DNA of 64,000 nt from JAGQZY01 sp964588335 (GTDB lineage: Bacteria > Bdellovibrionota > Bdellovibrionia > Bdellovibrionales > JAGQZY01): assembly GCA_964588335.1 (NCBI GenBank), contig CAZPOV010000001.1, forward strand, positions 334,027 through 398,026. The letters are read 5' to 3'. A model generated the notes under the pieces. It searched no databases. It was not told the origin of the DNA and saw only the letters and a program-made list of their open reading frames with translations. The translations under genes were made by a program, and so were the position numbers. Within the stretch, counting starts at the first letter, position 1. The number at the start of each line of letters is the position of its first letter. Below are positions 33,006 through 41,085 of this stretch, one piece after another.

Positions 33006-33820
33006 TTGGTGGTTTAAAGCAGAAAATTAAACAACGTATGCAAGAGCTGGGTATTGAACCGAAAAGGTCTTTGGGGCAAAACTTTTTAATCAGTGAAGGG
33101 GTCGTCAAAAAAATTATTGCGGCCGCTGAGGTGGATAGCTATCCCGAGGTTTTTGAGATTGGCCCCGGACTGGGAGCTTTGACCGATTTCATAATAGAAA
33201 AAGCGAGCCAATTGAATCTTATTGAATTGGATCATCGCTTTGCTGAGTATTGGCGAAGTCGAAATCAACGAGTGTTCGAGATCGACGCTTTAAAGCATCC
33301 TTGGTCACCCTTGCCTTCTGAGGATCAACGTCTGTTGATAAGCAATTTACCCTATCAAATATCGTCTCGATTGGTGGTCGACTTTTCAAAAAGTGAGCCG
33401 ATCTTTACGCGGATGGTTTTGATGTTTCAAAAAGAGGTGGCTCAGAGAATTCAGGCCACCGCCCATCGTGCCGATTATGGACTTCTCTCGGTTGTGGCTC
33501 AGAGTTATTGGAGAATAGAAAAAGTTACAGAGGCGGGAGCGATTGATTTTTTCCCGAAGCCAAAAGTTGCCAGTCGAGTCTTAAAGTTTGATCACAAGCC
33601 CATTCTGGCAGCAAATATAAGTGACCAAGAATACCTAGCTTTTTTAAAACTCTCATTTGCGAATCGACGTAAAATTTTAAAGCCTAAGCTGAGTGCCTTT
33701 GCTAGTAAAGACAAGCTTAGTGCCATTTTTGACGATCAGAGCTTAGATCCTAAGGTGCGAGCCGAAAACCTGTCTCCGCAGCAGTTCCGAGACCTATACA
33801 GAGCTCTAAAAACAGAGTAA
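33002..33820 (+). CDS. rsmA: 16S rRNA dimethyladenosine transferase RsmA (KsgA)
   Basis: Dimethylates A1518 and A1519 of 16S rRNA. The 272-residue protein has RSLGQNFLISEGV, the SAM motif EIGPGLGALTDFI, NLPYQISSRLVVDF (the NLPY catalytic loop) and MFQKEVAQRIQA. The true start is ATG 33002, overlapping the tsaD stop; the frame is open further upstream but that region belongs to tsaD. It is translationally coupled in the pal-smpB operon. Confidence 0.95.
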   Translation: MIGGLKQKIKQRMQELGIEPKRSLGQNFLISEGVVKKIIAAAEVDSYPEVFEIGPGLGALTDFIIEKASQLNLIELDHRFAEYWRSRNQRVFEIDALKHPWSPLPSEDQRLLISNLPYQISSRLVVDFSKSEPIFTRMVLMFQKEVAQRIQATAHRADYGLLSVVAQSYWRIEKVTEAGAIDFFPKPKVASRVLKFDHKPILAANISDQEYLAFLKLSFANRRKILKPKLSAFASKDKLSAIFDDQSLDPKVRAENLSPQQFRDLYRALKTE

Positions 33821-33829
33821 AACCCCGTT

Positions 33830-34276
33830 ATGGGTATTAAGATTATTGCCGACAACAAAAAAGCCCGTTTCGACTACGAAATCGTAGAGAAATTTGAAGC
33901 GGGTATGGTTCTCACTGGCAGTGAAGTGAAAAGTATTCGCGATGGAGCCGTCAATTTAAAGGATTCCTATGTGGCTTTTCGAAACGGCGAGGCCTTTTTG
34001 CAAAACGCCCATATCAGTGTTTATGAGGCCAGCAGTATTAATAATCATGAGCCTGAGCGCCTGCGAAAGTTGCTGATGCATCGAGAAGAAATTGATAAGA
34101 TCATGGGTAAAGTGCAGGGTAAAAGTCTGACGTGTGTGCCATTGAAAATGTATTTCAAACGAGGTCGAGTGAAAGTCGAAATCGGTTTGGGGCGTGGTAA
34201 AAAGAAGCACGACAAACGCCAATCAATAAAACAAAAAGAGTCTGACAGAGAACTTGCCCGCGCCTTAAAAAAGTAG
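33830..34276 (+). CDS. smpB: SsrA-binding protein SmpB
   Basis: Binds tmRNA and brings it to stalled ribosomes. The 148-residue protein begins with IKIIADNKKARFDYEIVEK, has AGMVLTGSEVKSIRDGAVNLKDSYV and the lysine-rich C-terminal tail (GRGKKKHDKRQSIKQKESD) that enters the ribosome decoding site. It lies nine bases after rsmA. The tmRNA gene itself is not in the window. Confidence 0.97.
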   Translation: MGIKIIADNKKARFDYEIVEKFEAGMVLTGSEVKSIRDGAVNLKDSYVAFRNGEAFLQNAHISVYEASSINNHEPERLRKLLMHREEIDKIMGKVQGKSLTCVPLKMYFKRGRVKVEIGLGRGKKKHDKRQSIKQKESDRELARALKK

Positions 34277-34283
34277 GGGAAAC

Positions 34284-35246
34284 ATGAATTTTTCAGCAGA
34301 GCATCTCAAAGAAAACCTGTGGGCTTGGCAGTCGCTGGCCATAATGAGCGCCATGGGTGTTCCATTGAGCGATGGTCTTTTTGCTGTTGAAGAAGAGTAT
34401 GAAAGCAATGGCGTGACCCCTCAGTTTTCGGCGCTGGTCTCAGAGGTCGAAAGGTCTCGCGGACTCCCGCCCCAGGAAGACTGGCATCCGGAAGCCTTTT
34501 TGCAAGCCGAAAAGTCTTGCTTTGCCGTTGGCTGGGCCACGGGGATGCTTGAAATGGGTCTTGACCCTTGTTGTGACATTTTAAGGTCTCATATTCTTTT
34601 TCATAGTGGGGACACCAAAATTTCAAGGTCTGATCTGTTTTTTTATCAGTTTTACCGACTGCTGACATCCAGTCAGCCGATCCTGCAGGTGTTATCGATC
34701 CTTGAGCACGATCTCAACTACGATGAATTTCAAGACCTTATTACTCAATCTAAGCAGACCGTCACACAAGGGGGCGCACTGGCGTCTGTCTTTAAAGACT
34801 TCAGGGAACTGCTGCCTTCTGGTTTCGCCGAGGCGTTTGAGTCATTCGAAAAACAGGGTGAGATCGAGACACTGCGGAACTTTTTAAAGGACTCTCAGAC
34901 CGGTCCGCTTTTTAAAGCTATTGATGACTATTGGCAAAATCATGCTCAGTCGGAAAAAGTGAGTTTTTACCAAAGTTTGTCGCTCAGTCTGCATCAAGGA
35001 CAATCCCTGCAAGATGCTTTCGACGGTGCCTTTCAAAAAGTTACAGACGCTGATTTCAAAGACCGGTGGAAGGGTGTGTTCCAGCTTTTTCAAGGTGATT
35101 TTCAAGACCCGGTGAAGGCAATGATGGCGCTGGGCTTGACTCGAAAAGAGGCATTGATTTGCAGTGCGGGTTTTTATTCTGGGGCTCTCGACCTGGCATT
35201 CAAAAGTTTGGTCGCTTTAAAGATGGCCGAGAAAAAACCCACCTAA
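34284..35246 (+). CDS. Soluble protein with three GspF-like repeats
   Basis: A 320-residue protein that appears to be three tandem copies of the cytoplasmic helical domain of type II secretion protein F, without membrane helices. Repeat 1 (about 12-95) reads WQSLAIMSAMGVPLSDGLF and ends GWATGMLEMGL. Repeat 2 (about 112-210) reads FYRLLTSSQPILQVLSILE and ends FEKQGEIETLRNFLKD. Repeat 3 (about 225-315) reads YQSLSLSLHQGQSLQDAF and ends AGFYSGALDLAFKSL. Each matches the GspF pattern of a hydrophobic start, a central G and a final G-E/x-G-x-L turn. No pilus or secretion partners are nearby; it lies seven bases after smpB. Confidence 0.55.
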   Translation: MNFSAEHLKENLWAWQSLAIMSAMGVPLSDGLFAVEEEYESNGVTPQFSALVSEVERSRGLPPQEDWHPEAFLQAEKSCFAVGWATGMLEMGLDPCCDILRSHILFHSGDTKISRSDLFFYQFYRLLTSSQPILQVLSILEHDLNYDEFQDLITQSKQTVTQGGALASVFKDFRELLPSGFAEAFESFEKQGEIETLRNFLKDSQTGPLFKAIDDYWQNHAQSEKVSFYQSLSLSLHQGQSLQDAFDGAFQKVTDADFKDRWKGVFQLFQGDFQDPVKAMMALGLTRKEALICSAGFYSGALDLAFKSLVALKMAEKKPT

Positions 35247-35308
35247 GGTCGAGCTCAAACGCTCGTCCAAGCCTTGCTCCCTATCTTAGAACGTAATAGC
35301 ATCTAACT

Positions 35309-36037
35309 ATGCTGAAATTCACAGTATTTTTTCTTTTATTCGTTTCTTTGCCGACCTTTTCTGAAGACGACGCCGGTTCTGAGCAAGAACTAAGCTTAAA
35401 ACAGGATCGCGAGCATCTTGAAAAATTACGCAAAGACATTCCCGAAGACATTAAACGAGAAAATGACGATTTAGCTTTTATCCTTAAACTCTTTGAAGAT
35501 AAGTCACGCCATCCATCTAAAATTCGACGAGAATTTGATAGGGTCTACAATCGACTGCGAAAAGAAAAAAGGAAAGAATTCAAAAAGCAACGAGACCAAT
35601 ATACAAAAATTGAAAAGAAGAAGAGAAAGGCCTTTTTGGCGGCGGCGAAAAATAAACGAAAATCTTTCTTAGAGGGCGATCCTAGTAGTGAGAAAAAGAA
35701 GGAATTTTTTGACGAAGAAAGAACCGAGAGAAAAGAATTTTTTTCGGAAGAAAGAGAAAAGCGCCGTGATTTTGAATCTGATCTGCGCGCAAAGAGAAAA
35801 GAAAGTGATGATTTCTTGAAAGACAAAAAACGTGATTTTACAGAAAGATTACGACAGTTCGAGAAAGAGCAGAAGGCGATAAAAAAGCAAGAGCGTGAAG
35901 CTAAATTGCGAGCCGCTCAACCACAGAGTCTGGCTGTCGAGGCTGAGTTGACACCGCAAAACCAAAAATTTTTAAAGGACTTCGATAAAATTCCAAAACG
36001 TGGGGGTGTGAAGCTTGCTCCTCCTCCGGAAAAGTAA
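35309..36037 (+). CDS. Exported coiled-coil protein with K-R-K-x-F repeats
   Basis: A 242-residue protein with a signal peptide (1-18, FVSLPTFSE) and an extremely charged helical body. About eight units of roughly 11 residues carry the motif (E/K)-K-R-K-x-F, for example KEKRKEFKK, KKKRKAFLA, KNKRKSFLE, ERKEFFSEE, EKRRDFESD and DKKRDFTER, between residues 90 and 190. This hendecad spacing suggests a long straight coiled coil in the periplasm. The function is not recognised. The end is proline-rich (KLAPPPEK). Confidence 0.65.
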   Translation: MLKFTVFFLLFVSLPTFSEDDAGSEQELSLKQDREHLEKLRKDIPEDIKRENDDLAFILKLFEDKSRHPSKIRREFDRVYNRLRKEKRKEFKKQRDQYTKIEKKKRKAFLAAAKNKRKSFLEGDPSSEKKKEFFDEERTERKEFFSEEREKRRDFESDLRAKRKESDDFLKDKKRDFTERLRQFEKEQKAIKKQEREAKLRAAQPQSLAVEAELTPQNQKFLKDFDKIPKRGGVKLAPPPEK

Positions 36038-36046
36038 GGAGAGTCG

Positions 36047-36124
36047 ATGAAATGTCCTCGATACCTAGCTGAGACTGTCGAGTTAACCAACAATAATGTT
36101 AGGAATTTCTTATGGATTGTTTAA
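36047..36124 (+). CDS. Possible 25-residue leader peptide before the zinc-ribbon gene
   Basis: ATG at 36047 follows a strong site (AAGGAGAG) and opens a 25-codon frame beginning MKCPRYLAETVEL that ends at 36124, 13 bases inside the next gene (start 36112). The next gene has only AGGAA as its own site, so the short frame may couple translation to it. No function is recognised and chance cannot be excluded. Confidence 0.3.
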   Translation: MKCPRYLAETVELTNNNVRNFLWIV

Positions 36125-36513
36125 GATGTGAAGAGCAATTGGAAACAATAAAAAATGGTGAGGTTGAAGTTGATGCCTGTATGCAAGGTTGTGGTGGAAT
36201 TTGGTTTGATCCTTTTGAATTAAAAAAAATGAACGAAAAAAGTGAGATCACTCAAGAGTTCATGCAACATATATATAGAGCCAATCGTAAAATGGTGGAT
36301 AAAAAGCCACGCCTTCAGTGTCCTAAATGCAATGCAAAAATGCTTCGCCATTTTCACAGTGTGCGCCGAGAGATTGAAGTCGACCAGTGCCCTCTGTGTT
36401 ACGGACACTGGTTGGACGGTGGCGAGTTACTAAAAATTGTAAATCAATTTAAAAACAAAGATGAGCATCGTAGTGCAACTCAAGAGTTTTTTAAAAAGTT
36501 GAAGTCATCGTAA
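36112..36513 (+). CDS. Double zinc-ribbon protein (zf-TFIIB type)
   Basis: A 133-residue protein with two zinc-ribbon units of the TFIIB-like family: MDCLRCEEQLETI with CMQGCGGIWFDPFEL (residues 1-42) and LQCPKCNAKM with DQCPLCYGHWLDGGEL (62-105). The four-cysteine units plus the WFD/WLD-G-x-E-L turn are characteristic. Such proteins are common but their role is unknown; nucleic-acid or metal binding is assumed. It is followed by a 126-bp gap without recognisable elements. Confidence 0.85.
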   Translation: MDCLRCEEQLETIKNGEVEVDACMQGCGGIWFDPFELKKMNEKSEITQEFMQHIYRANRKMVDKKPRLQCPKCNAKMLRHFHSVRREIEVDQCPLCYGHWLDGGELLKIVNQFKNKDEHRSATQEFFKKLKSS

Positions 36514-36639
36514 AAAACAGAACATATCCACTAAGGTCTAGGGTTATACTATAACTTACCTTTGCCGTTTTTATTTTGACATTCCTCTAGAGTTCGGTAG
36601 CCTATATAAGTTCAATTAAAACAAATAAAAGGGGGAGAG

Positions 36640-36846
36640 ATGACAAAAGCTCTTGTGGTTCTTTTGATGGGTGCATTTTTAGTAGGCGCGACCGGGTGTG
36701 CATACGGACATTCTTTACGTGTTGGTAAAAGTAAAGTGTTAGTTCTAAAAAATGACGGATTGCTTTTTGGTCTGCTTCGTCAAGCTCATGTCTGCGATGT
36801 GACTCCAAAGGGTCTTAAAAACTGCAGTGTTGATGAAAACCCTTAA
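36640..36846 (+). CDS. Small lipoprotein of unknown function
   Basis: A 68-residue lipoprotein: signal peptide with lipobox GATGC (Cys at residue 20), then about 48 residues with two further cysteines (HVCDVTPKGLKNCSV). It has a GGGGGAG ribosome site seven bases upstream and ends at the strong terminator 36866-36905. Likely anchored in the outer membrane. No family recognised. Confidence 0.75.
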   Translation: MTKALVVLLMGAFLVGATGCAYGHSLRVGKSKVLVLKNDGLLFGLLRQAHVCDVTPKGLKNCSVDENP

Positions 36847-36865
36847 TTGAAATTGCCAAAATCAA

Positions 36866-36905
36866 GACAAAAAAAGGAAGCAGCAATAGCTTCCTTTTTT
36901 TTGTC
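36866..36905. terminator. Strong bidirectional terminator
   Basis: GACAAAAAAAGGAAGC (36866-36881) pairs with GCTTCCTTTTTTTTGTC (36889-36905) around AGCAATA, with A and T tracts on the two sides. It ends the small lipoprotein transcript. The rest of the gap to 37088 shows no gene. Confidence 0.9.
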
Positions 36906-37088
36906 TTTTAATATCTAAACTTCAAGCCTCGTCCTAGAAGCCTCGATGAAGGCCTACTGGTTCAATGTATCAGGTGCTTGGCTCGATTTTTAAACCCTTT
37001 CTGGTGTTTTGGTAGTTCTGTACGATGAACCATCAAAACAGATCATAATAGGAACAGACGACTTTCTGTCCTCGATGATAAAAAGTGG

Positions 37089-37838
37089 TTATTTCTTAGC
37101 GGGTTTTTTAGAAAAAATATTTTCCAAATCTTTTCGGGTTAAGGGGCGGTAATCACCAGATTTAAGGGGACCGAGTTTCAATTGGCCAATTGCGACCCGT
37201 TTGAGTTTTTCAACGTCGTAGCCAACCTTTTCAAACATTTTTCGAACCTGTCGGTTTTTTCCCTCTGTTATGGTAATTTCGACCCAGTCTTTTTTATCCG
37301 AACCTTTTTTCAGTTTCTTTATATGGAGGGCGCGGACTTTACCGCCAATGATAGAAACACCGCGACGCAGTTTATCCATCTTAGCTTGCGTAATAATACC
37401 ATCAAGTTTGGCATGATAAGTTTTTGGAATTTTGGATTCTGGGCTCGAGATCTCATTAGAAAAATCTCCATCATTGGTCATTAGTAACAAGCCCTCGGTA
37501 TCCCAATCCAAGCGACCGACTGGAAAAATTCTTTTTCGAATTCGTTTAAAGAAATCCATTACGATGGGTCGTCCTTGAGGGTCCGACGTGGTGGTGACAA
37601 CGGACCGCGGTTTATTGAATACAAAATAGACAGGCTGTGGTTTGGCTTTGACCAGCTTGCCTCCGACTTTAACCTGATCCTTGTCGGGATTGATTTTCAC
37701 TCCAAGTTCGAAAACCTTGCGACCATTAACCTGCACGCGCCCCTCATCGATCAATTCATCGGCTTTGCGGCGGCTCGCAACTCCGTGGTCGGCTAGGTAT
37801 TTGTTAAGGCGAACAAGCTGTGAGCTTGATTCTTTCAT
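37089..37838 (-). CDS. rluB: rRNA pseudouridine synthase (RluB/RsuA family)
   Basis: Converts a specific uridine of 23S (RluB) or 16S (RsuA) rRNA to pseudouridine. The 249-residue protein has an N-terminal S4 RNA-binding domain (RLNKYLADHGVASRRKADE), the catalytic motif GRLDWDTEGLLLMTNDGD with the nucleophilic aspartate, and EGKNRQVRKMFE near the C-terminus. The RluB subgroup is favoured by the length and N-terminal S4 form. The start ATG 37838 has AAGGA nine bases upstream, whereas TTG 37847 would lie on the site. Confidence 0.9.
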   Translation of the reverse strand: MKESSSQLVRLNKYLADHGVASRRKADELIDEGRVQVNGRKVFELGVKINPDKDQVKVGGKLVKAKPQPVYFVFNKPRSVVTTTSDPQGRPIVMDFFKRIRKRIFPVGRLDWDTEGLLLMTNDGDFSNEISSPESKIPKTYHAKLDGIITQAKMDKLRRGVSIIGGKVRALHIKKLKKGSDKKDWVEITITEGKNRQVRKMFEKVGYDVEKLKRVAIGQLKLGPLKSGDYRPLTRKDLENIFSKKPAKK

Positions 37839-37859
37839 AATGATCAATCCTTGTTAGTG

Positions 37860-38780
37860 TTAGGACATTTCTTCGACCAGTTGGTCTACCAAAGCTTGAA
37901 TCACATTGTCATTGATAAAAACGTTTTCAAGGGCATCTCGGCCTCTTTCAAGGGCGGCCTCGCCAAAGCTTTCGGCCTCTGGATGGTTGAGGTTGAAGAG
38001 TTCTACGGACTTCTCAAGAACTTGTACCAGCTCTTGGTAATCGGGGTCGGACTTTTTATCGATGTAGTACTGCTCAAGTGACTTGAGAGGGTAGTAGATT
38101 TCTGGGAATTGGTTGAGTCGCCCCTTAGGCTCAGCCTTATTTTGAAAAATATAACCTCGAATCACCATTCCCGCGACCGTCTTATTTTCGACTCGAAAGC
38201 GGGCGTAAGAATTGGCGTCGACTTTCAAATACTGGGTGATACCACTTTTCAGCTCGAGCTGCTCATTGTAGTGGAGCTGGATCGACATGGAGAGGGGTTT
38301 GAGCTCTCCTTGTTGAATCAACATCAAGGGCGTTGAGTGGGTGACGGTCACCTCGCCATTGGGATTTTGTGACAGTAGGATGTAATTTTTGTCTTTTGTA
38401 TAAAACACACGGTTTCGGCTGTTCTCAGGTGCGTGTTGCGTGGCCCATTTTTCAAATATCTGGATACCTTCAATGCTATTTTTGATAGCCACCACTTGCC
38501 AATAATCGGGAAACACAAAGTCTTTTAAGTTCCAATCCAGCATGTAGGTTTCATTGTAGTGTTGAAGAATGTACTGCAGCTCCTGGGAAAGGCTCACGGC
38601 ATGGGTTTGCCAATGCTCATGGATCAGAGCCATACGACAAAATTCTTCGAACAGCTGGGGGGAGAGGGGCGTGTCTTTGTCGCAATGGTGAATCAGGAAA
38701 TGATATAGACATAGACGCGCCGCATCTTTGTTCGGCTGGAAGGATAACATATGTCTTGCAAGATGGGTTGTTGTATTCAT
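37860..38780 (-). CDS. Protein of unknown function
   Basis: I do not recognise this 306-residue soluble protein. The N-terminal 110 residues are helical (LARHMLSFQPNKDAARLCLYH, LSQELQYILQHYNE), and the middle (about 120-220) looks like beta structure (RVFYTKDKNYILLSQ, ITQYLKVDANSYARFRVENK). The C-terminus is helical and acidic. It lies 21 bases upstream of rluB on the same strand, so co-transcription is likely. No signal peptide or catalytic motif is visible. Confidence 0.65.
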   Translation of the reverse strand: MNTTTHLARHMLSFQPNKDAARLCLYHFLIHHCDKDTPLSPQLFEEFCRMALIHEHWQTHAVSLSQELQYILQHYNETYMLDWNLKDFVFPDYWQVVAIKNSIEGIQIFEKWATQHAPENSRNRVFYTKDKNYILLSQNPNGEVTVTHSTPLMLIQQGELKPLSMSIQLHYNEQLELKSGITQYLKVDANSYARFRVENKTVAGMVIRGYIFQNKAEPKGRLNQFPEIYYPLKSLEQYYIDKKSDPDYQELVQVLEKSVELFNLNHPEAESFGEAALERGRDALENVFINDNVIQALVDQLVEEMS

Positions 38781-38839
38781 AACCTATTAAAAGGATAGGG
38801 GTAATTTAATACTCCGTCCACCAAAAACAAGGGAGTTCT

Positions 38840-39349
38840 GTGAATCGAAGACTCAACCCAGACCTGTTTGGACCTAGTCAATCAGTAATGGAGTCAGAAG
38901 ACAGTCGCTATTCTGCTGTGGCGACCCGCCAGCTGCAGTCCGAACTTAAAACCGCCAACAAACGTATATCCCATTTGGAAAGTTTGGTGGAGGTTCTGCA
39001 AACCCAAATGGGGGTGATGAGTCATAATAATGAACGTCGCACCGAAGCTTTTTCAAAGGCTTTAAGTGAACTTGAAAAAGATTTCCGTGAACAAAACCTA
39101 TCTCAAGCTCGTGCTCTTAAGATGGTAGAAGAGCGTTTTAGAGATCAAAAAATCAAAGACGGTCAAATGGAGTCTATTGTCGATCGCTTTAACACCACCC
39201 TTAGCCAATTTGAGAACAAACTGGCCACTTTACAAAAAGTCCTTTCCGAAAAAGAAATGACTCTCCTGACCTATCGCCGAATCATTGAGCAAATTGTCGA
39301 AGAGGTTGAAAAGCTGAAAAGATCGAACACGCCCAGTCGACACCTATAA
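38840..39349 (+). CDS. Coiled-coil protein of unknown function
   Basis: A 169-residue soluble protein, mostly one long coiled coil from residue 30 to 165 (ELKTANKRISHLESLVEVLQ, FREQNLSQARALKMVEERF, ILTYRRIIEQIVEEVEKLK-type heptads). The start is GTG at 38840 with AAGGGAG seven bases upstream. It is divergent from the gene at 37860-38780 with a 59-bp gap, and converges on dsbD. A structural or scaffolding role is a guess. Confidence 0.65.
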   Translation: MNRRLNPDLFGPSQSVMESEDSRYSAVATRQLQSELKTANKRISHLESLVEVLQTQMGVMSHNNERRTEAFSKALSELEKDFREQNLSQARALKMVEERFRDQKIKDGQMESIVDRFNTTLSQFENKLATLQKVLSEKEMTLLTYRRIIEQIVEEVEKLKRSNTPSRHL

Positions 39350-39361
39350 GTTTCAATTTTT

Positions 39362-40951
39362 TTATTCTTTGGGCTGATTCTGGTCTGGAATCAATTGATC
39401 CATCCGTTTTTTAAATAAATCAGCCTCTTCGAACCCGGTGAGGGTCAGGTCAGAGCGCACGTTGCCGGAGCCATCTATAAAAATCATGGTTGGAAGCCCG
39501 TAGACTTCATATTTTTGTTGCCAGTCGGTGAGCTCATCAAACGGTGAGGTGGCATCCACTTTCAGCATAACGAAGGAGTCACTTCTTTCAATGACCGGTT
39601 GTTTTGAAAACGTCAATTGATCCATCTCAACACAAGCGGCACACCAATCGGCATAAAAATCAATGATAACGGGCTTACCCTCGGCTTTGGCTTTTTCGAC
39701 CAACTCTGGAGAGAACGCCTGCCAATGGACTTTGGCTTGATTCTGTTCGACTTTTTGCTCAGGCATCCATTTTTTTATCAGTGGCCAGGCGTAATAGAAG
39801 GACATAGCAAATAGCACCAAGGCCAGAACAGTCTTAATAGCATTCATCCAGGCTCCAGATCGAGGCATCTTGTTGGCCAACTGACTAAAGGTGCCGAGTG
39901 CAATAAACAGAATTCCAAAGCCCATAGCAAAGGTGAAAAGCAATATAAAACCGAGTGCACTGTTTTGAGTCTTGGCAATATAAGCCAGAACTCCCACTAA
40001 AACCGGACCAACACACGGGCTGGCGACAATACCTGCTAGCAAGCCCGAAATAAAAGCAGCGACATAACCTTTACCCATGCTACTGTTAGCGAAGCGATCA
40101 CGGATAAAAGCCGGAGCCTGAAGTTCAAAGAAGCCCAACAGACTGAAGCCCATTGCCAGAAAAATTCCACTCATTAATACGATAACAATTGGATGGCTTA
40201 TCAGAGAGCCAAACAGTTGGCCGGTTTGGGCGGCGATCACACCCAACAACGCATAGGTCAGTCCAATTCCCAACACGTAGGACAGGCTTACTAAAAATGA
40301 TTTCCACTGAGAGCGCTTTTCGTTGGTTCCAAGAACCGCCAAGGTGATGGGGATCAAGGGGTAAACGCATGGGGTGAGAGAGGTTAGGAGCCCAAAAAGG
40401 AAAATAAGAACCAAGGCATAACCTAGATTGTCATCGATCTGTTCCTGAATAAAATTCGAGTCGGAAACCTGTTGATCTTTATTTCTTGTTGGGGCCTGGA
40501 TATCGACGTCGACGTTCAATTCGCGAGTTCTTGGGGTCAGGCAGTACTTTTTTGTACAAGCGATGTAAGTGAGCGCCATTTTAATGGACTGAGTGTCTGC
40601 CACATTATTGGGGATCTCAATTTGGGTTTTAAGAGTCGCAGCTTTATTGACACCCCTCTTCTTTTTTTTCACGGATCCGGTGGTGTCTTCAAATTCGACC
40701 AATGGAGCGATACTCAACTCGCCAACTTGTAGCTTATCGGGTTCAATAATTTTCAGGCGAAATCGATCATGGTAGGCAAAAAAACCCTCTTGCAGTTGCA
40801 TTTCTATTTGTAGGTCGGCCAATTGCCCCGGCTGCAGTTTTTTAGATACAAAAAAACCACGGGCGGTTAGGGGATTCAATTTTGCTAGATCTTCCTTTGC
40901 CAAAGAGGATGTGGGGAAGATTAAAGCAGCAACCAAGAGGATCCAAGTCAT
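39362..40951 (-). CDS. dsbD: Thiol:disulfide interchange protein DsbD
   Basis: Moves electrons from cytoplasmic thioredoxin through the inner membrane to periplasmic thiol proteins. The 529-residue protein has a signal peptide (MTWILLVAALIFPTSSLA), an N-terminal DsbD-alpha domain with cysteines in ACTKKYCLTPR, eight transmembrane helices with the redox cysteines in SLTPCVYPLIP and VASPCVGPVLVG, and a C-terminal thioredoxin domain with the pair in YADWCAACVEMD. All six redox cysteines are present. The start at 40951 is set by the signal peptide; no strong ribosome site is seen, and 40987 is possible. Confidence 0.95.
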   Translation of the reverse strand: MTWILLVAALIFPTSSLAKEDLAKLNPLTARGFFVSKKLQPGQLADLQIEMQLQEGFFAYHDRFRLKIIEPDKLQVGELSIAPLVEFEDTTGSVKKKKRGVNKAATLKTQIEIPNNVADTQSIKMALTYIACTKKYCLTPRTRELNVDVDIQAPTRNKDQQVSDSNFIQEQIDDNLGYALVLIFLFGLLTSLTPCVYPLIPITLAVLGTNEKRSQWKSFLVSLSYVLGIGLTYALLGVIAAQTGQLFGSLISHPIVIVLMSGIFLAMGFSLLGFFELQAPAFIRDRFANSSMGKGYVAAFISGLLAGIVASPCVGPVLVGVLAYIAKTQNSALGFILLFTFAMGFGILFIALGTFSQLANKMPRSGAWMNAIKTVLALVLFAMSFYYAWPLIKKWMPEQKVEQNQAKVHWQAFSPELVEKAKAEGKPVIIDFYADWCAACVEMDQLTFSKQPVIERSDSFVMLKVDATSPFDELTDWQQKYEVYGLPTMIFIDGSGNVRSDLTLTGFEEADLFKKRMDQLIPDQNQPKE

Positions 40952-41085
40952 ACAATTGATAATAATGTCTTCAGGGCTAAAATACAATGAGCTTGAGGCT
41001 CTGAAACAGCCTTTGCTGCCGAAAAGCCAAGGATTTTCGCCAGTGAATGATTGGATTTGTGGGCTTTCTGGGTTAAAAACCCATC

